Source: Petrimonas sp. (lineage in GTDB: Bacteria; Bacteroidota; Bacteroidia; Bacteroidales; Dysgonomonadaceae). From it: 64,000 nt of DNA. The notes beneath the pieces were generated by a model. That model worked only from the letters and a program-made list of their open reading frames with translations. It made no database searches and was not told the DNA's origin. How positions within the stretch are numbered: position 1 is the first letter of the stretch; each line of letters opens with the position of its first letter. The position numbers and the translations under genes are program-made. Below are positions 8,693 to 19,008 of this stretch, one piece after another. The stretch is from positions 124,001 to 188,000 of the forward strand of contig DUNG01000023.1 of assembly GCA_012839475.1 (NCBI GenBank), written 5' to 3'.

Positions 8693-11269
8693 ATGAATAG
8701 AGTAGCACTTTTACTGGTAGTTCTCTTCGTCGCATGGCCCATGGCAGAGGCGCAACACCGTACCCAGGTCATGTTGGAGGAGGGGTGGAGGTTCACGAGG
8801 GAGGATGACTCCCGTTCAGCGGAGGTGCGCTTTGATGACAGCGATTGGCAAGTCGTCCGCGTACCGCACGACTGGGCTATTTATGGTCCCTTCGATAAGG
8901 GCAATGACATCCATAGGATGGCAATCGTGCAAGATGGGCAAACAACGGCCATCGAGCATTATGGCCGGACGGGAGGGTTGCCCTTCACCGGTGCCGGGTG
9001 GTACCGTACCTGCTTTACCGTTCCCGAATTTAACCCGGAGAAGCGGGTCACCTTGAAGTTCGACGGGGCGATGAGTAACGCACGGGTCTACGTGAACGGG
9101 CAAGAGGTGGGCTACTGGCCCAACGGCTACAACACTTTCCATTTCGACGTGACGCCCCTGATCAACATAGATGGACGGGACAATGTCTTGGCAGTCAGGT
9201 TGGAAAATTTCGAGGAGCAGTCGAGGTGGTACCCCGGCGCAGGGCTCTACCGCAACGTGCACGTGATTACCACCAACGAGGTGCATATTCCCGTATGGGG
9301 AACCTACGTGACTACTCCTGAGGTGAATGACCGGTTTGCACGGGTCAACGTGCGGACGAAGGTACAGCAGGGGCATGACGATCGTTACTTCGTCAAGCTG
9401 ACGACCTCCATCCTCAACCCGAGTGGCGAGGTGGTGGCCGAGGTGGAGGGGGAGTTCACCCGGTTTGATGGGGATGAGTTGGATCAGACGCTTATCGTGG
9501 AGAACCCGTTGTTGTGGGATATCTGTCAACCCAACCTCTACACGGTACGTTCCGTCGTGAGTAAGGTGGAGCGGAGCGGAACTTCCAGTGGTTCAATTAC
9601 CACTGCGAAGGAGGTTGTCTACCCGGTGGATGAGTATTACACGACATTTGGAATACGCACCATCGAGGTAATCGCCGATAAAGGGTTCTTTCTGAACGGC
9701 AGGCTGGTCAAATTCCAGGGTGCCTGTATGCATCATGACCTGGGGCCGTTGGGTGGCGCGGTAAACGAGGCAGCTATCCGCCGGCAGTTCCGGATTTTGC
9801 AGGATATGGGGGTGAACGCTATCCGCACCTCGCACAACATGCCAGCACCGGAGTACGTGCGTATCGCCGATGAGATGGGGATGATGCTGATGGTGGAGAC
9901 CTTCGACGAGTGGGCGATCCCCAAGGTGCGAAATGGCTACAACCGCTACTTCAAGGATTGGGCGGAGAAAGATATGATGAACGTGCTTCACCACTACCGG
10001 AACAACCCCAGCGTGGTGATGTGGTGTATCGGGAATGAGGTGGAGGAGCAGAGCCATAAGGAGGGTGCCAAAACTGCCCGTTTTCTACAAGACATCTGCC
10101 ACCGGGAAGACCCCACGCGGCCCGTGACCAACGGGATGGATCGTCCGGATGCCGTTTTTTCGAACCACATGGCAGCTATCATGGACGTTCCGGGCTTTAA
10201 CTACCGCTCGTTCCGCTATCAAGAAGCATACGAGAAGTTGCCTCAGCAGATGGTGTTGGGTAGTGAGACCACCTCAACGCTCAGTTCCCGGGGAGTGTAT
10301 AAGTTCCCCGTCGAGCGGAAGGCGATGGCGACCTACGACGACCATCAGGCCTCATCCTATGACCTGGAGCACGCCTCTTGGTCAAATCTCCCGGAGGACG
10401 ACTTTATCCAGCACGATGACCTACCCTACACCATGGGTGAGTTTATCTGGACTGGTTTTGACTACCTGGGTGAACCCACGCCCTACTACAGTGCATGGCC
10501 CAGCCATAGCTCGCTCTTTGGGGCGGTGGACTTGGCGGGCATTCCTAAGGATCGCTTTTACCTATACCGTAGTCATTGGAACAAGGAGGAGGAGACATTA
10601 CATCTCCTGCCCCATTGGAATTGGGAGGGACGAGAGGACGAGGTGACCCCCGTCTTCGTCTATACCAATTACCCCTCGGCGGAGCTGTTCATAAACGGCA
10701 AGAGTCAGGGGGTACGTACCAAAGACCGCTCGGTGCCATTGGATGGCAGCTACACGGGTGAGGCACAAAAAAACCTCGAGCGGCAGAAACGATACCGGCT
10801 GATGTGGATGGATACCCGGTACGAGCCGGGCACGTTGAAGGTGGTAGCGTACGATGAGCAGGGTAACATGGTGGCGGAGAAAGAGGTTCGTACGGCCGGG
10901 AAGCCGCACCGCCTCGTGCTGGAAGCGGATCGTAACGTGATACAGGCCGACGGCAAGGACCTCTCTTTCGTGACGGTGTATGTGGTGGACCGCAACGGTA
11001 ACCCATGCCCCAACGTGAACCAGCTGGTGCGGTTTAACGTGAAGGGGGCCGGGACGTACAGGGCTGCCGCCAACGGCGATGCGACCTGCCTCGACCTGTT
11101 CCACCTACCACAAATGCACCTCTTCAACGGCAAGTTGGTGGCCGTAGTGGAGTCCTCACGGACGCCCGGTACCATCACCCTGGAGGCTACGGCCAAAGGG
11201 TTGCGGAAAGGTAGCGTGACGATTCAGACGAAGCTCCCTTTGGAGGAGCAGTTGGCGACGGGCAATTAA
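8693..11269 (+). CDS. Secreted GH2 glycoside hydrolase (beta-galactosidase type)
   Basis: 858 aa. Signal peptide about 1-20 (MNRVALLLVVLFVAWPMAEA). GH2 sugar-binding jelly roll about 25-195, immunoglobulin-like domain about 200-320, TIM barrel about 322-620. The putative acid/base is E449 (CIGNEVEE) and the nucleophile E525 (LGSETTS), followed by the conserved GEFIWTGFDYLGEP. C-terminal DUF4982-like (about 640-720) and Ig-like domains follow. Probably removes terminal beta-galactosides or beta-glucuronides in the periplasm; exact specificity cannot be read. Not in a recognisable SusC/SusD locus, which is unusual for such enzymes in this phylum. Confidence 0.9.
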   Translation: MNRVALLLVVLFVAWPMAEAQHRTQVMLEEGWRFTREDDSRSAEVRFDDSDWQVVRVPHDWAIYGPFDKGNDIHRMAIVQDGQTTAIEHYGRTGGLPFTGAGWYRTCFTVPEFNPEKRVTLKFDGAMSNARVYVNGQEVGYWPNGYNTFHFDVTPLINIDGRDNVLAVRLENFEEQSRWYPGAGLYRNVHVITTNEVHIPVWGTYVTTPEVNDRFARVNVRTKVQQGHDDRYFVKLTTSILNPSGEVVAEVEGEFTRFDGDELDQTLIVENPLLWDICQPNLYTVRSVVSKVERSGTSSGSITTAKEVVYPVDEYYTTFGIRTIEVIADKGFFLNGRLVKFQGACMHHDLGPLGGAVNEAAIRRQFRILQDMGVNAIRTSHNMPAPEYVRIADEMGMMLMVETFDEWAIPKVRNGYNRYFKDWAEKDMMNVLHHYRNNPSVVMWCIGNEVEEQSHKEGAKTARFLQDICHREDPTRPVTNGMDRPDAVFSNHMAAIMDVPGFNYRSFRYQEAYEKLPQQMVLGSETTSTLSSRGVYKFPVERKAMATYDDHQASSYDLEHASWSNLPEDDFIQHDDLPYTMGEFIWTGFDYLGEPTPYYSAWPSHSSLFGAVDLAGIPKDRFYLYRSHWNKEEETLHLLPHWNWEGREDEVTPVFVYTNYPSAELFINGKSQGVRTKDRSVPLDGSYTGEAQKNLERQKRYRLMWMDTRYEPGTLKVVAYDEQGNMVAEKEVRTAGKPHRLVLEADRNVIQADGKDLSFVTVYVVDRNGNPCPNVNQLVRFNVKGAGTYRAAANGDATCLDLFHLPQMHLFNGKLVAVVESSRTPGTITLEATAKGLRKGSVTIQTKLPLEEQLATGN

Positions 11270-11333
11270 CACGCTGTGCCCACGGGTTACTTCATAAGTT
11301 CACGGATGCGGGTGAAATAATTAACGTAACGAG

Positions 11334-12755
11334 ATGGCGAGAAAGAGAAAGGCACTTCCCCTGTTGGAGGATATCGAGGTGGTCGATGTGGCTGCCGAGG
11401 GTAAGGCTATTGCCAAAGTGGATGGCTTGACCCTCTTCGTGCCGTTTGCCGCACCCGGCGACCGGGTAGATATCCAGCTTACGCGCAAGCGGAAAAAATT
11501 CGCGGAGGGGCGGGTGACGCATTACCGTGCTTATTCCGACAGGCGGGTGGAGCCGCCTTGCACCCATTTCGGGGTGTGTGGCGGCTGCAAGTGGCAGCAC
11601 CTTCCCTACGAGGATCAGCTGAAGTTCAAGCAGAAACAGGTGAAGGATAACCTGGAGCGGATTGGGAAGGTGGAACTGCCTGAACTGATGCCTATCTTAG
11701 GGGCGCCATCTACTTTTTTTTACCGGAATAAGTTGGAGTTCACCTTCTCCAACAAGCGGTGGCTTACCGACCAAGAGGTTGAGTCGGGTAAGTCGTTCAA
11801 TAATTGGAACAGCCTCGGCTTTCATGTTCCCGGTCGGTTCGACAAGGTGTTGGATATCCGGAAGTGCTGGTTGCAGGATGACCACTCCAATCAGGTGAGG
11901 AATGCCATCCGGGAGTTTTGCCTCAAACACGGTTATACCTTTTTCGACCTCCGTGAGCAGTCGGGTCTGATGCGGACGCTTATAATCCGCAATAGCTCCC
12001 TGGGCGAGTGGATGGTGATCGTGGTCTTTTACGAGGACGACGCGGAGAAGCGGGAGAAGTTGATGAACTTTATCGCCGGTGAGTTTCCCTGGATCACCTC
12101 GCTGCTCTACGTGGTCAACCAAAAGGCGAACGACACGATCTTTGACCAGGAGGTGGTTACCTGGGCGGGTAGGGAGTTTATCACGGAGGAGATGGAGGGG
12201 TTGCGGTTCAAGGTGGGACCGAAGTCGTTCTTCCAGACCAATAGTGAGCAGGCGCACCGCCTTTATGACGTGGTGCGTCGGTTCGCGCGGCTAACGGGGG
12301 AGGAGCGGGTGTACGACCTCTATACTGGTACGGGTACCATCGCCCTGTTCATCGCTCGGAATGCGCGTGAGGTGATCGGGATCGAGCAGGTGGAGGAGGC
12401 GATTGCCGATGCAAGGGAAAATGCCCGGCTCAACGAAATTGAGAACGCCCGTTTCTTTGTTGGCGATATGAAGGAGCTGTTGACCGAGGATTTTATCCGT
12501 GAGCAGGGCCGCCCCGACGTGATTATCACCGACCCGCCCCGTGTCGGGATGCATGGTGATGTGATCAAGGCGATCCTCTCCACCCAGCCCGTGCGCATCG
12601 TTTACGTTAGCTGTAATCCCGCTACACAGGCGCGTGATCTGGCCCTACTGGATAGCCAATACAAGGTGGAGGGGGTGCAGCCGGTGGATATGTTTCCCCA
12701 TACCCACCACGTGGAGAACGTGGTGTTACTCGTAAGACGCTGTCATGATTTTTAA
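11334..12755 (+). CDS. rlmD: 23S rRNA (uracil-5-)-methyltransferase RlmD family
   Basis: 473 aa. TRAM RNA-binding domain about 12-65, then iron-sulfur cysteines C76, C82 and C85 (CTHFGVCGGCKWQH) with a fourth near 178 (RKCWLQ). The SAM-binding loop is YDLYTGTGTIALFIA and the catalytic nucleophile is in VYVSCNPATQARDL. It makes 5-methyluridine in 23S rRNA (U1939-type) or a related site. The family also contains tRNA-modifying members, so substrate position is inferred. Confidence 0.93.
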   Translation: MARKRKALPLLEDIEVVDVAAEGKAIAKVDGLTLFVPFAAPGDRVDIQLTRKRKKFAEGRVTHYRAYSDRRVEPPCTHFGVCGGCKWQHLPYEDQLKFKQKQVKDNLERIGKVELPELMPILGAPSTFFYRNKLEFTFSNKRWLTDQEVESGKSFNNWNSLGFHVPGRFDKVLDIRKCWLQDDHSNQVRNAIREFCLKHGYTFFDLREQSGLMRTLIIRNSSLGEWMVIVVFYEDDAEKREKLMNFIAGEFPWITSLLYVVNQKANDTIFDQEVVTWAGREFITEEMEGLRFKVGPKSFFQTNSEQAHRLYDVVRRFARLTGEERVYDLYTGTGTIALFIARNAREVIGIEQVEEAIADARENARLNEIENARFFVGDMKELLTEDFIREQGRPDVIITDPPRVGMHGDVIKAILSTQPVRIVYVSCNPATQARDLALLDSQYKVEGVQPVDMFPHTHHVENVVLLVRRCHDF

Positions 12756-12764
12756 ATTAATTGC

Positions 12765-12772
12765 TATCTTTG
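12765..12772 (+). promoter_or_regulatory. -7 box of serine palmitoyltransferase promoter
   Basis: TATCTTTG, an exact TAnnTTTG match, 71 nt before the ATG at 12844. It overlaps the region just after the methyltransferase stop. Confidence 0.65.
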
Positions 12773-12843
12773 TAGCGTGATTGCGTTGAAAGCAGGTGTT
12801 TTAGCCCTGCCGTCAGTTTTGCTTCAATTTTAAATTCTTTCAG

Positions 12844-14037
12844 ATGAATCTTCTAAGAGAAAAAATGATGAAATACGATGCCCCGCAACGCGTGAAGGCA
12901 GCCGGTATTTATCCATACTTCCGAGCCATCGAGAGTGACCAAGATACCGAGGTGGTCATCAACGGTAAGAAGGTTCTGATGTTCGGATCGAACTCTTACC
13001 TGGGACTCACCAACCACCCGAAAGTGAAGGAGGCGGCGATTGAAGCCACCAAGAAGTATGGTACCGGGATGGCTGGGTCACGCTTCTTGAACGGCACGCT
13101 GGATATTCATTTGCAGCTGGAGCGCAAACTCGCGAACTTCATGAACAAGGAGGAGGCGATCATCTTCTCCACCGGTTTCACCGTCAACCAGGGAGTTTTA
13201 GGGTGCCTTACCGACCGCAAGGATTACATTATATGGGACGAGCGGGACCACGCGTCCATCATCGAGGGCCTTCGCTCCTCGTTTTCCACGACATACAAGT
13301 TCCGGCACAACGACATGGATTCGTTGGAGAGGCAGTTGAAGCGTTGCGAGCCTCAAAAGGTAAAGCTGATTGTAGTAGACGGGGTTTTCAGCATGGAGGG
13401 CGATCTGGCTAACTTGCCGGAGATCGTGCGGTTGGCCCGCAAGTACAAGGCCAACATCATGGTGGACGAGGCGCATAGCCTTGGTGTCATGGGGCGGCGC
13501 TACAATGGGAAAGGGGTGTGCGACCATTTTGGGCTGCTGGACGAGGTGGACCTGGTGATGGGAACCTTTAGCAAGTCGCTCGCCTCAATCGGCGGGTTTA
13601 TAGCTGGCGACTTCCCGGTAATCAACTACCTGCGACATAACGCGCGCACCAACATCTTCAGCGCCAGCATCACCCCCGCTGCCACGGCCTCTGCCTCTGC
13701 CGCGTTGGATATCCTGAGGTCGGAGCCGGAGCGGGTAAAGCGGTTGTGGGAGCTTACCCGTTACGCGATGCAGCAGTTTAAGGCGAATGGAATAGAACTG
13801 GGACCCACGGAAACACCCATTATGCCCCTTTACGTGAGGGATAACGATAAGACATTCCTGATCACCAAGATGCTGTTTGAAGAGGGTATCTTTGTTAACC
13901 CGGTGGTCGCCCCCGCGGTGGCACCTGACGACACGTTGATTCGTTACTCGTTGATGGCCACCCATACCGAGGAGCAGATCGATCGCTCTATCGACCTTAT
14001 CACGAAAGTGTTCAGGCAGTTAGAGGTTATCCCCTAA
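12844..14037 (+). CDS. spt: Serine palmitoyltransferase
   Basis: 397-aa PLP enzyme of the alpha-oxoamine synthase family. It condenses serine with an acyl-CoA to 3-ketosphinganine, the first step of the sphingolipids typical of Bacteroidales membranes. PLP lysine is K244 in GTFSKSLASIGG; VDEAHSLG and the RDHASI segment are present. Overall it closely resembles the Bacteroides enzyme, including the N-terminal YDAPQRVKAAGIYPYFR-type region and a C-terminus SLMATHTEEQID. The alternative, 2-amino-3-ketobutyrate CoA ligase or KAPA synthase, is less likely because of this family-specific similarity. Confidence 0.9.
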   Translation: MNLLREKMMKYDAPQRVKAAGIYPYFRAIESDQDTEVVINGKKVLMFGSNSYLGLTNHPKVKEAAIEATKKYGTGMAGSRFLNGTLDIHLQLERKLANFMNKEEAIIFSTGFTVNQGVLGCLTDRKDYIIWDERDHASIIEGLRSSFSTTYKFRHNDMDSLERQLKRCEPQKVKLIVVDGVFSMEGDLANLPEIVRLARKYKANIMVDEAHSLGVMGRRYNGKGVCDHFGLLDEVDLVMGTFSKSLASIGGFIAGDFPVINYLRHNARTNIFSASITPAATASASAALDILRSEPERVKRLWELTRYAMQQFKANGIELGPTETPIMPLYVRDNDKTFLITKMLFEEGIFVNPVVAPAVAPDDTLIRYSLMATHTEEQIDRSIDLITKVFRQLEVIP

Positions 14038-14121
14038 TATTTGGCTGAACAAACCATCGTTTTCCCCACACTGAAAAAGATATTTAACACTCTCGGCTCG
14101 TTAGGTTCGCGAAAAAACGCG

Positions 14122-14129
14122 TACATTTG
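14122..14129 (+). promoter_or_regulatory. -7 box of guaB promoter
   Basis: TACATTTG matches TAnnTTTG, 22 nt before the guaB ATG, giving a leader of about 15 nt. Confidence 0.65.
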
Positions 14130-14139
14130 CATGCAATAA

Positions 14140-15630
<1,491 letters not shown>

Positions 15631-15642
15631 TGGACGGTGAGG

Positions 15643-16536
15643 TTACTTCTCGGTACCCTCTTGCATTGGCACGAAGATAAAGTCACCGTGCAGCGTTTTC
15701 CTGAACTTCTCCTCGCCGACCCGCTCGATTTTGGTCATTTTTTGTCCCATTCTGCCACCTAGAGGGCCCACCAACCAGCCTCCTACCTTAAGCTGTTGGA
15801 GCAATTTCTCGGGTACCTCTTCGGGCGCTGCCGTTAACAATATTTTATCGAAGGGGGCATGTTCTGGTAATCCCTCGAAGCCGTCTCCGTGGTAAAGGTT
15901 CGGGTAATAGCCCAGCTTGTTTAGTGTCTCTTTGGCCGTTTGGTATAGCAAGTGATATCGCTCGATGCTATACACCTCCACGTCCATTTCACAGAGGATG
16001 GCTGCCTGGTAACCGCTGCCGGTCCCTATCTCCAGGACCTTCTCCCCGGGTTGTAACTTGAGCAGTTGGGTTTGGTAGGCTACAGTGAAAGGTTGGGATA
16101 TGGTTTGTCCCTTTTCGATGGGCAAGGGGCGATCGTCGTACGCGTAGGCCGATAGCTTCTCGTCGATAAAAAGGTGTCTTGGAACCTTCTCTACGGCCGT
16201 GAGCACCCTCGCGTCATTTATTCCTTTCCTCCTAAGTGCTCTTGCCAGTTGCTTTGCTTCTCTGTTCTCCGTTTGTTGGATTTCTTTGTTGTTTGCCTGC
16301 TGTTCTTCTCTCTTTTCCATCTGCCCTGTTGTTTTATTGGCCATTAGTAGGGTTTCTATCTTCTTCGTCTGTAGTGTTCCCCGGTTGTCTCTCTGCTGGG
16401 TTATCATGGGGGCATTTTCTTTTCCATCTTGTTCCCTATCCCGGTCTGCGGTGTTAGGCGCAAAAGCGATTAAAGTTCCCACCCAGCAAAAGGCGGTAAT
16501 CAGAACCAAGGGGAAGAGTAGTGTTTTTCGTTTCAT
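15643..16536 (-). CDS. pcm: Protein-L-isoaspartate O-methyltransferase with N-terminal export signal
   Basis: The C-terminal 200 residues are a normal PIMT, with SAM motif EIGTGSGYQAAIL, VPRHLF, RPLPIEKGQTISQPF and LLTAAPEEVPE. From the ATG at 16536 it starts MKRKTLLFPLVLITAFCWVG, a basic N-region plus hydrophobic core, followed by a roughly 65-residue Gln/Asn/Glu-rich linker. An ATG nine codons upstream (16563) gives a poorer signal. PIMTs normally repair isoaspartate in the cytoplasm using SAM, so an exported or membrane-anchored form is odd. The hydrophobic stretch may be an anchor rather than a cleaved signal. The enzyme assignment is secure; the location is inferred. Confidence 0.85.
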   Translation of the reverse strand: MKRKTLLFPLVLITAFCWVGTLIAFAPNTADRDREQDGKENAPMITQQRDNRGTLQTKKIETLLMANKTTGQMEKREEQQANNKEIQQTENREAKQLARALRRKGINDARVLTAVEKVPRHLFIDEKLSAYAYDDRPLPIEKGQTISQPFTVAYQTQLLKLQPGEKVLEIGTGSGYQAAILCEMDVEVYSIERYHLLYQTAKETLNKLGYYPNLYHGDGFEGLPEHAPFDKILLTAAPEEVPEKLLQQLKVGGWLVGPLGGRMGQKMTKIERVGEEKFRKTLHGDFIFVPMQEGTEK

Positions 16537-16785
16537 GTTTTCACCGTTTTCTGTTTCAAGCAAAGATAACTATTTATCGCTTACTCGACAAGAGGGATTA
16601 GCTTCGTGTGTCGCATGGATCGACTACCACCCAAATCCAATATAGGGATGTAACACTCATTGATTGGAATAAAAGTGCTACCTTTACATGGCATTTCATT
16701 TACACGTGGATGATAAAAATGAGATGGTATGGCTCAATAAAGGTGGTGAAGGAAGAAAAGGCGCACCAGTTAAAAATGATGCGGT

Positions 16786-18927
16786 ATGGTACAAGAAAGC
16801 GAACCAAAACGATGGGTAGAGGAGATGGTCAATCAATCAAATGGCCCAAGCGGATTATTGGCCAACGAGGATGCAGGATCGTTTGACTGGGGAATCATGT
16901 ATAACTCGGTGGTTGCCGTGCGTTCCGAACCACTGCACGCCGCGGAGATGGTGACGCAAGCGCTGCTCGGTACTCCTGTGAAGTTGCTCGAGCAGAGGGG
17001 TGACTGGAGGAAAGTGCAGCTTCCCGACCTGTATGTTGGTTGGGTGGATGGGTCGTTGCAACCTGTATCACGGGAACGACTTGACGACTACCTGACTAAA
17101 TCAAAACTCATCGTTACCGCCAACCAAGCCACTGCTTTTGAGGAACCGGACTGCCGCTCCTTACCAATGTCCGATCTAGTGGCCGGGAACATCCTAGTGT
17201 TTCAAGCGTCGGTTGATACGTTTTACCGGGTATGTTATCCCGACGGTCGGGAAGCGTACGTTTGTAAATCGGACGCGTTGCCGGTGGATAAGTGGCTGGT
17301 AAATGTTGATCTGACGGGGGAGAGCATCGTGAAGCATGCCCTGCAGCTCTTGGGTGTACCCTATCTCTGGGGAGGCACCTCCACCAAGGGGCTCGATTGC
17401 AGCGGGCTCACCAAGCAGGTGTACCTGATGCACGGTATCATGTTGCCTCGTGACGCCTCGCAACAGGCGATGCAGGGAGAGCCAGTAGATACGGGTGACA
17501 ACTTCAGTAACGCGCGGTCAGGCGACCTGCTCTTTTTCGTATCTAAAGCAAGTGGTGATAACCTGGTAGATCGGGTGACCCACGTGGCGATATACATGGA
17601 CGATATGCGGTTTATCCACGCCTCGGATCACGTGCGGATAGGTAGTTTTAATCCCAACGACCCACTGTACGATGCGTTTAACGCTAATCGCTACTTTTTG
17701 ACGAAGCGGTTTATACGCGATGGGCAGACCGTCAACGTGGAGACGCTCATTAGCACCGGGCTGTTGACAGGGCCTATCCAGGAGACAGCGTCTATCTCGA
17801 CACAAGGGGAGGTGGCACCTAGACGGGTTGAGTTGTCTCCTCAAACAGCGCAACCTCCTATTAAACGGAGCAATCGTTCTCCTGGGGCGATGAAGTTGAC
17901 CTGGTTGCCTTACGAGTTAAAGTTGACCCACCGGTTTACCCTGTCCGGCTCCTCTCGTACAGTTACTCCCGCGGTTCTCACGCGTATTGAATATGACGGG
18001 TTGGTAGGCTACGGCGAAGCATCGTTACCCCCCTACCTGGGCGAATCACCTAATTCCGTTATCAAGTTCTTGAAGGAGGTGGATCTTTCGGCATTCCGTG
18101 ATCCAACGGGTATCGAGGAGATCATGACCTACGTGGACGGGCTTTCGGTTCACGACACGGCCGCTAAGGCCTCGGTGGACATCGCGTTGCATGACCTGAC
18201 GGGTAAGATACTCGATGTTTCTTGTCACAAGTTGTTCGGGCTGGATAAAAGTGGGGTGCCCAACACCACCTTCACCATTGGCATGGACAGTGAGGAGGTG
18301 GTCCGGGTGAAAACGTGGGAGGCTGTCGGTCGATTCAACATCCTGAAAGTAAAAGTGGGTGGTGAAGATGACCGGCGGCTGATTCGGGCTATCCGTTCGG
18401 TGACCGATTTGCCCTTGGCGGTAGATGCCAACCAGGGGTGGAGTGACTGGCGCAAAGCGTTGGATATGATTCTTTGGATGGCGGAACAAGGGGTAGTAAT
18501 GGTGGAGCAGCCGTTGGCAAAGCATGCCCTCGATGATACTGCTCGCCTTACCGAGGCGAGTCCTATTCCCATATTCGCCGACGAGTCGTTGCAGCGTTTG
18601 GGTGACCTGCAACGTTTGAAGGGAGTGTTTTCAGGCGTTAACATCAAACTGATGAAGTGCACCGGTATGCATGAGGCGTGGAAAATGCGTGAATTAGCCC
18701 GCCTCCTGGAAATGAAGGTGATGATAGGGTGCATGACCGAGACTTCCTGCGCCATTTCGGCTGCAGCCCAACTAAGTCCCGGAGTTGACTTTGCCGACCT
18801 TGATGGGGCGTTGCTTATCGTGAATGATTGTTTTGAGGGTGCCCGTCTGGAAAAAGGGAAAATCATCCCGTCCGATCTGCCAGGGATAGGAGCCCTACCG
18901 GTAAAGGAGTTATCCTTTGGTCGGTAG
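16786..18927 (+). CDS. Fused NlpC/P60 murein-peptide endopeptidase and L-Ala-D/L-Glu epimerase
   Basis: 713 aa in one uninterrupted frame. N-terminal half: SH3-like domains (about 38-170) and NlpC/P60 (about 178-300) with nucleophile C205 (GLDCSG) and H266 (VTHVAIY), like YkfC, which cuts gamma-D-Glu-diaminoacid bonds. A Pro/Ser/Arg-rich linker spans about 325-367. C-terminal half: an enolase-superfamily dipeptide epimerase like YkfB, with KVK at 521-523, metal ligands D547 (DANQGW), E574 (VEQP) and D599 (ADES), and K621. The two activities act in sequence: the endopeptidase releases L-Ala-D-Glu and the epimerase converts it to L-Ala-L-Glu. No signal peptide is seen, fitting cytoplasmic murein-peptide recycling. 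The pair is usually two neighbouring genes. Confidence 0.9.
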   Translation: MVQESEPKRWVEEMVNQSNGPSGLLANEDAGSFDWGIMYNSVVAVRSEPLHAAEMVTQALLGTPVKLLEQRGDWRKVQLPDLYVGWVDGSLQPVSRERLDDYLTKSKLIVTANQATAFEEPDCRSLPMSDLVAGNILVFQASVDTFYRVCYPDGREAYVCKSDALPVDKWLVNVDLTGESIVKHALQLLGVPYLWGGTSTKGLDCSGLTKQVYLMHGIMLPRDASQQAMQGEPVDTGDNFSNARSGDLLFFVSKASGDNLVDRVTHVAIYMDDMRFIHASDHVRIGSFNPNDPLYDAFNANRYFLTKRFIRDGQTVNVETLISTGLLTGPIQETASISTQGEVAPRRVELSPQTAQPPIKRSNRSPGAMKLTWLPYELKLTHRFTLSGSSRTVTPAVLTRIEYDGLVGYGEASLPPYLGESPNSVIKFLKEVDLSAFRDPTGIEEIMTYVDGLSVHDTAAKASVDIALHDLTGKILDVSCHKLFGLDKSGVPNTTFTIGMDSEEVVRVKTWEAVGRFNILKVKVGGEDDRRLIRAIRSVTDLPLAVDANQGWSDWRKALDMILWMAEQGVVMVEQPLAKHALDDTARLTEASPIPIFADESLQRLGDLQRLKGVFSGVNIKLMKCTGMHEAWKMRELARLLEMKVMIGCMTETSCAISAAAQLSPGVDFADLDGALLIVNDCFEGARLEKGKIIPSDLPGIGALPVKELSFGR

Positions 18928-19008
18928 TATATCCTTTCTCCAAGCGACTCCCTTGACAAAGCTCATCGCCTCTGTGGTTCTCGCCTTTGCAGTGTGGGAT
19001 AGTGTAAT

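Noticed and set aside
16608-16886. Small frame before the fused endopeptidase/epimerase
   Set aside because: It overlaps the start of the fused gene in another frame, has no recognisable content and includes the likely promoter region.
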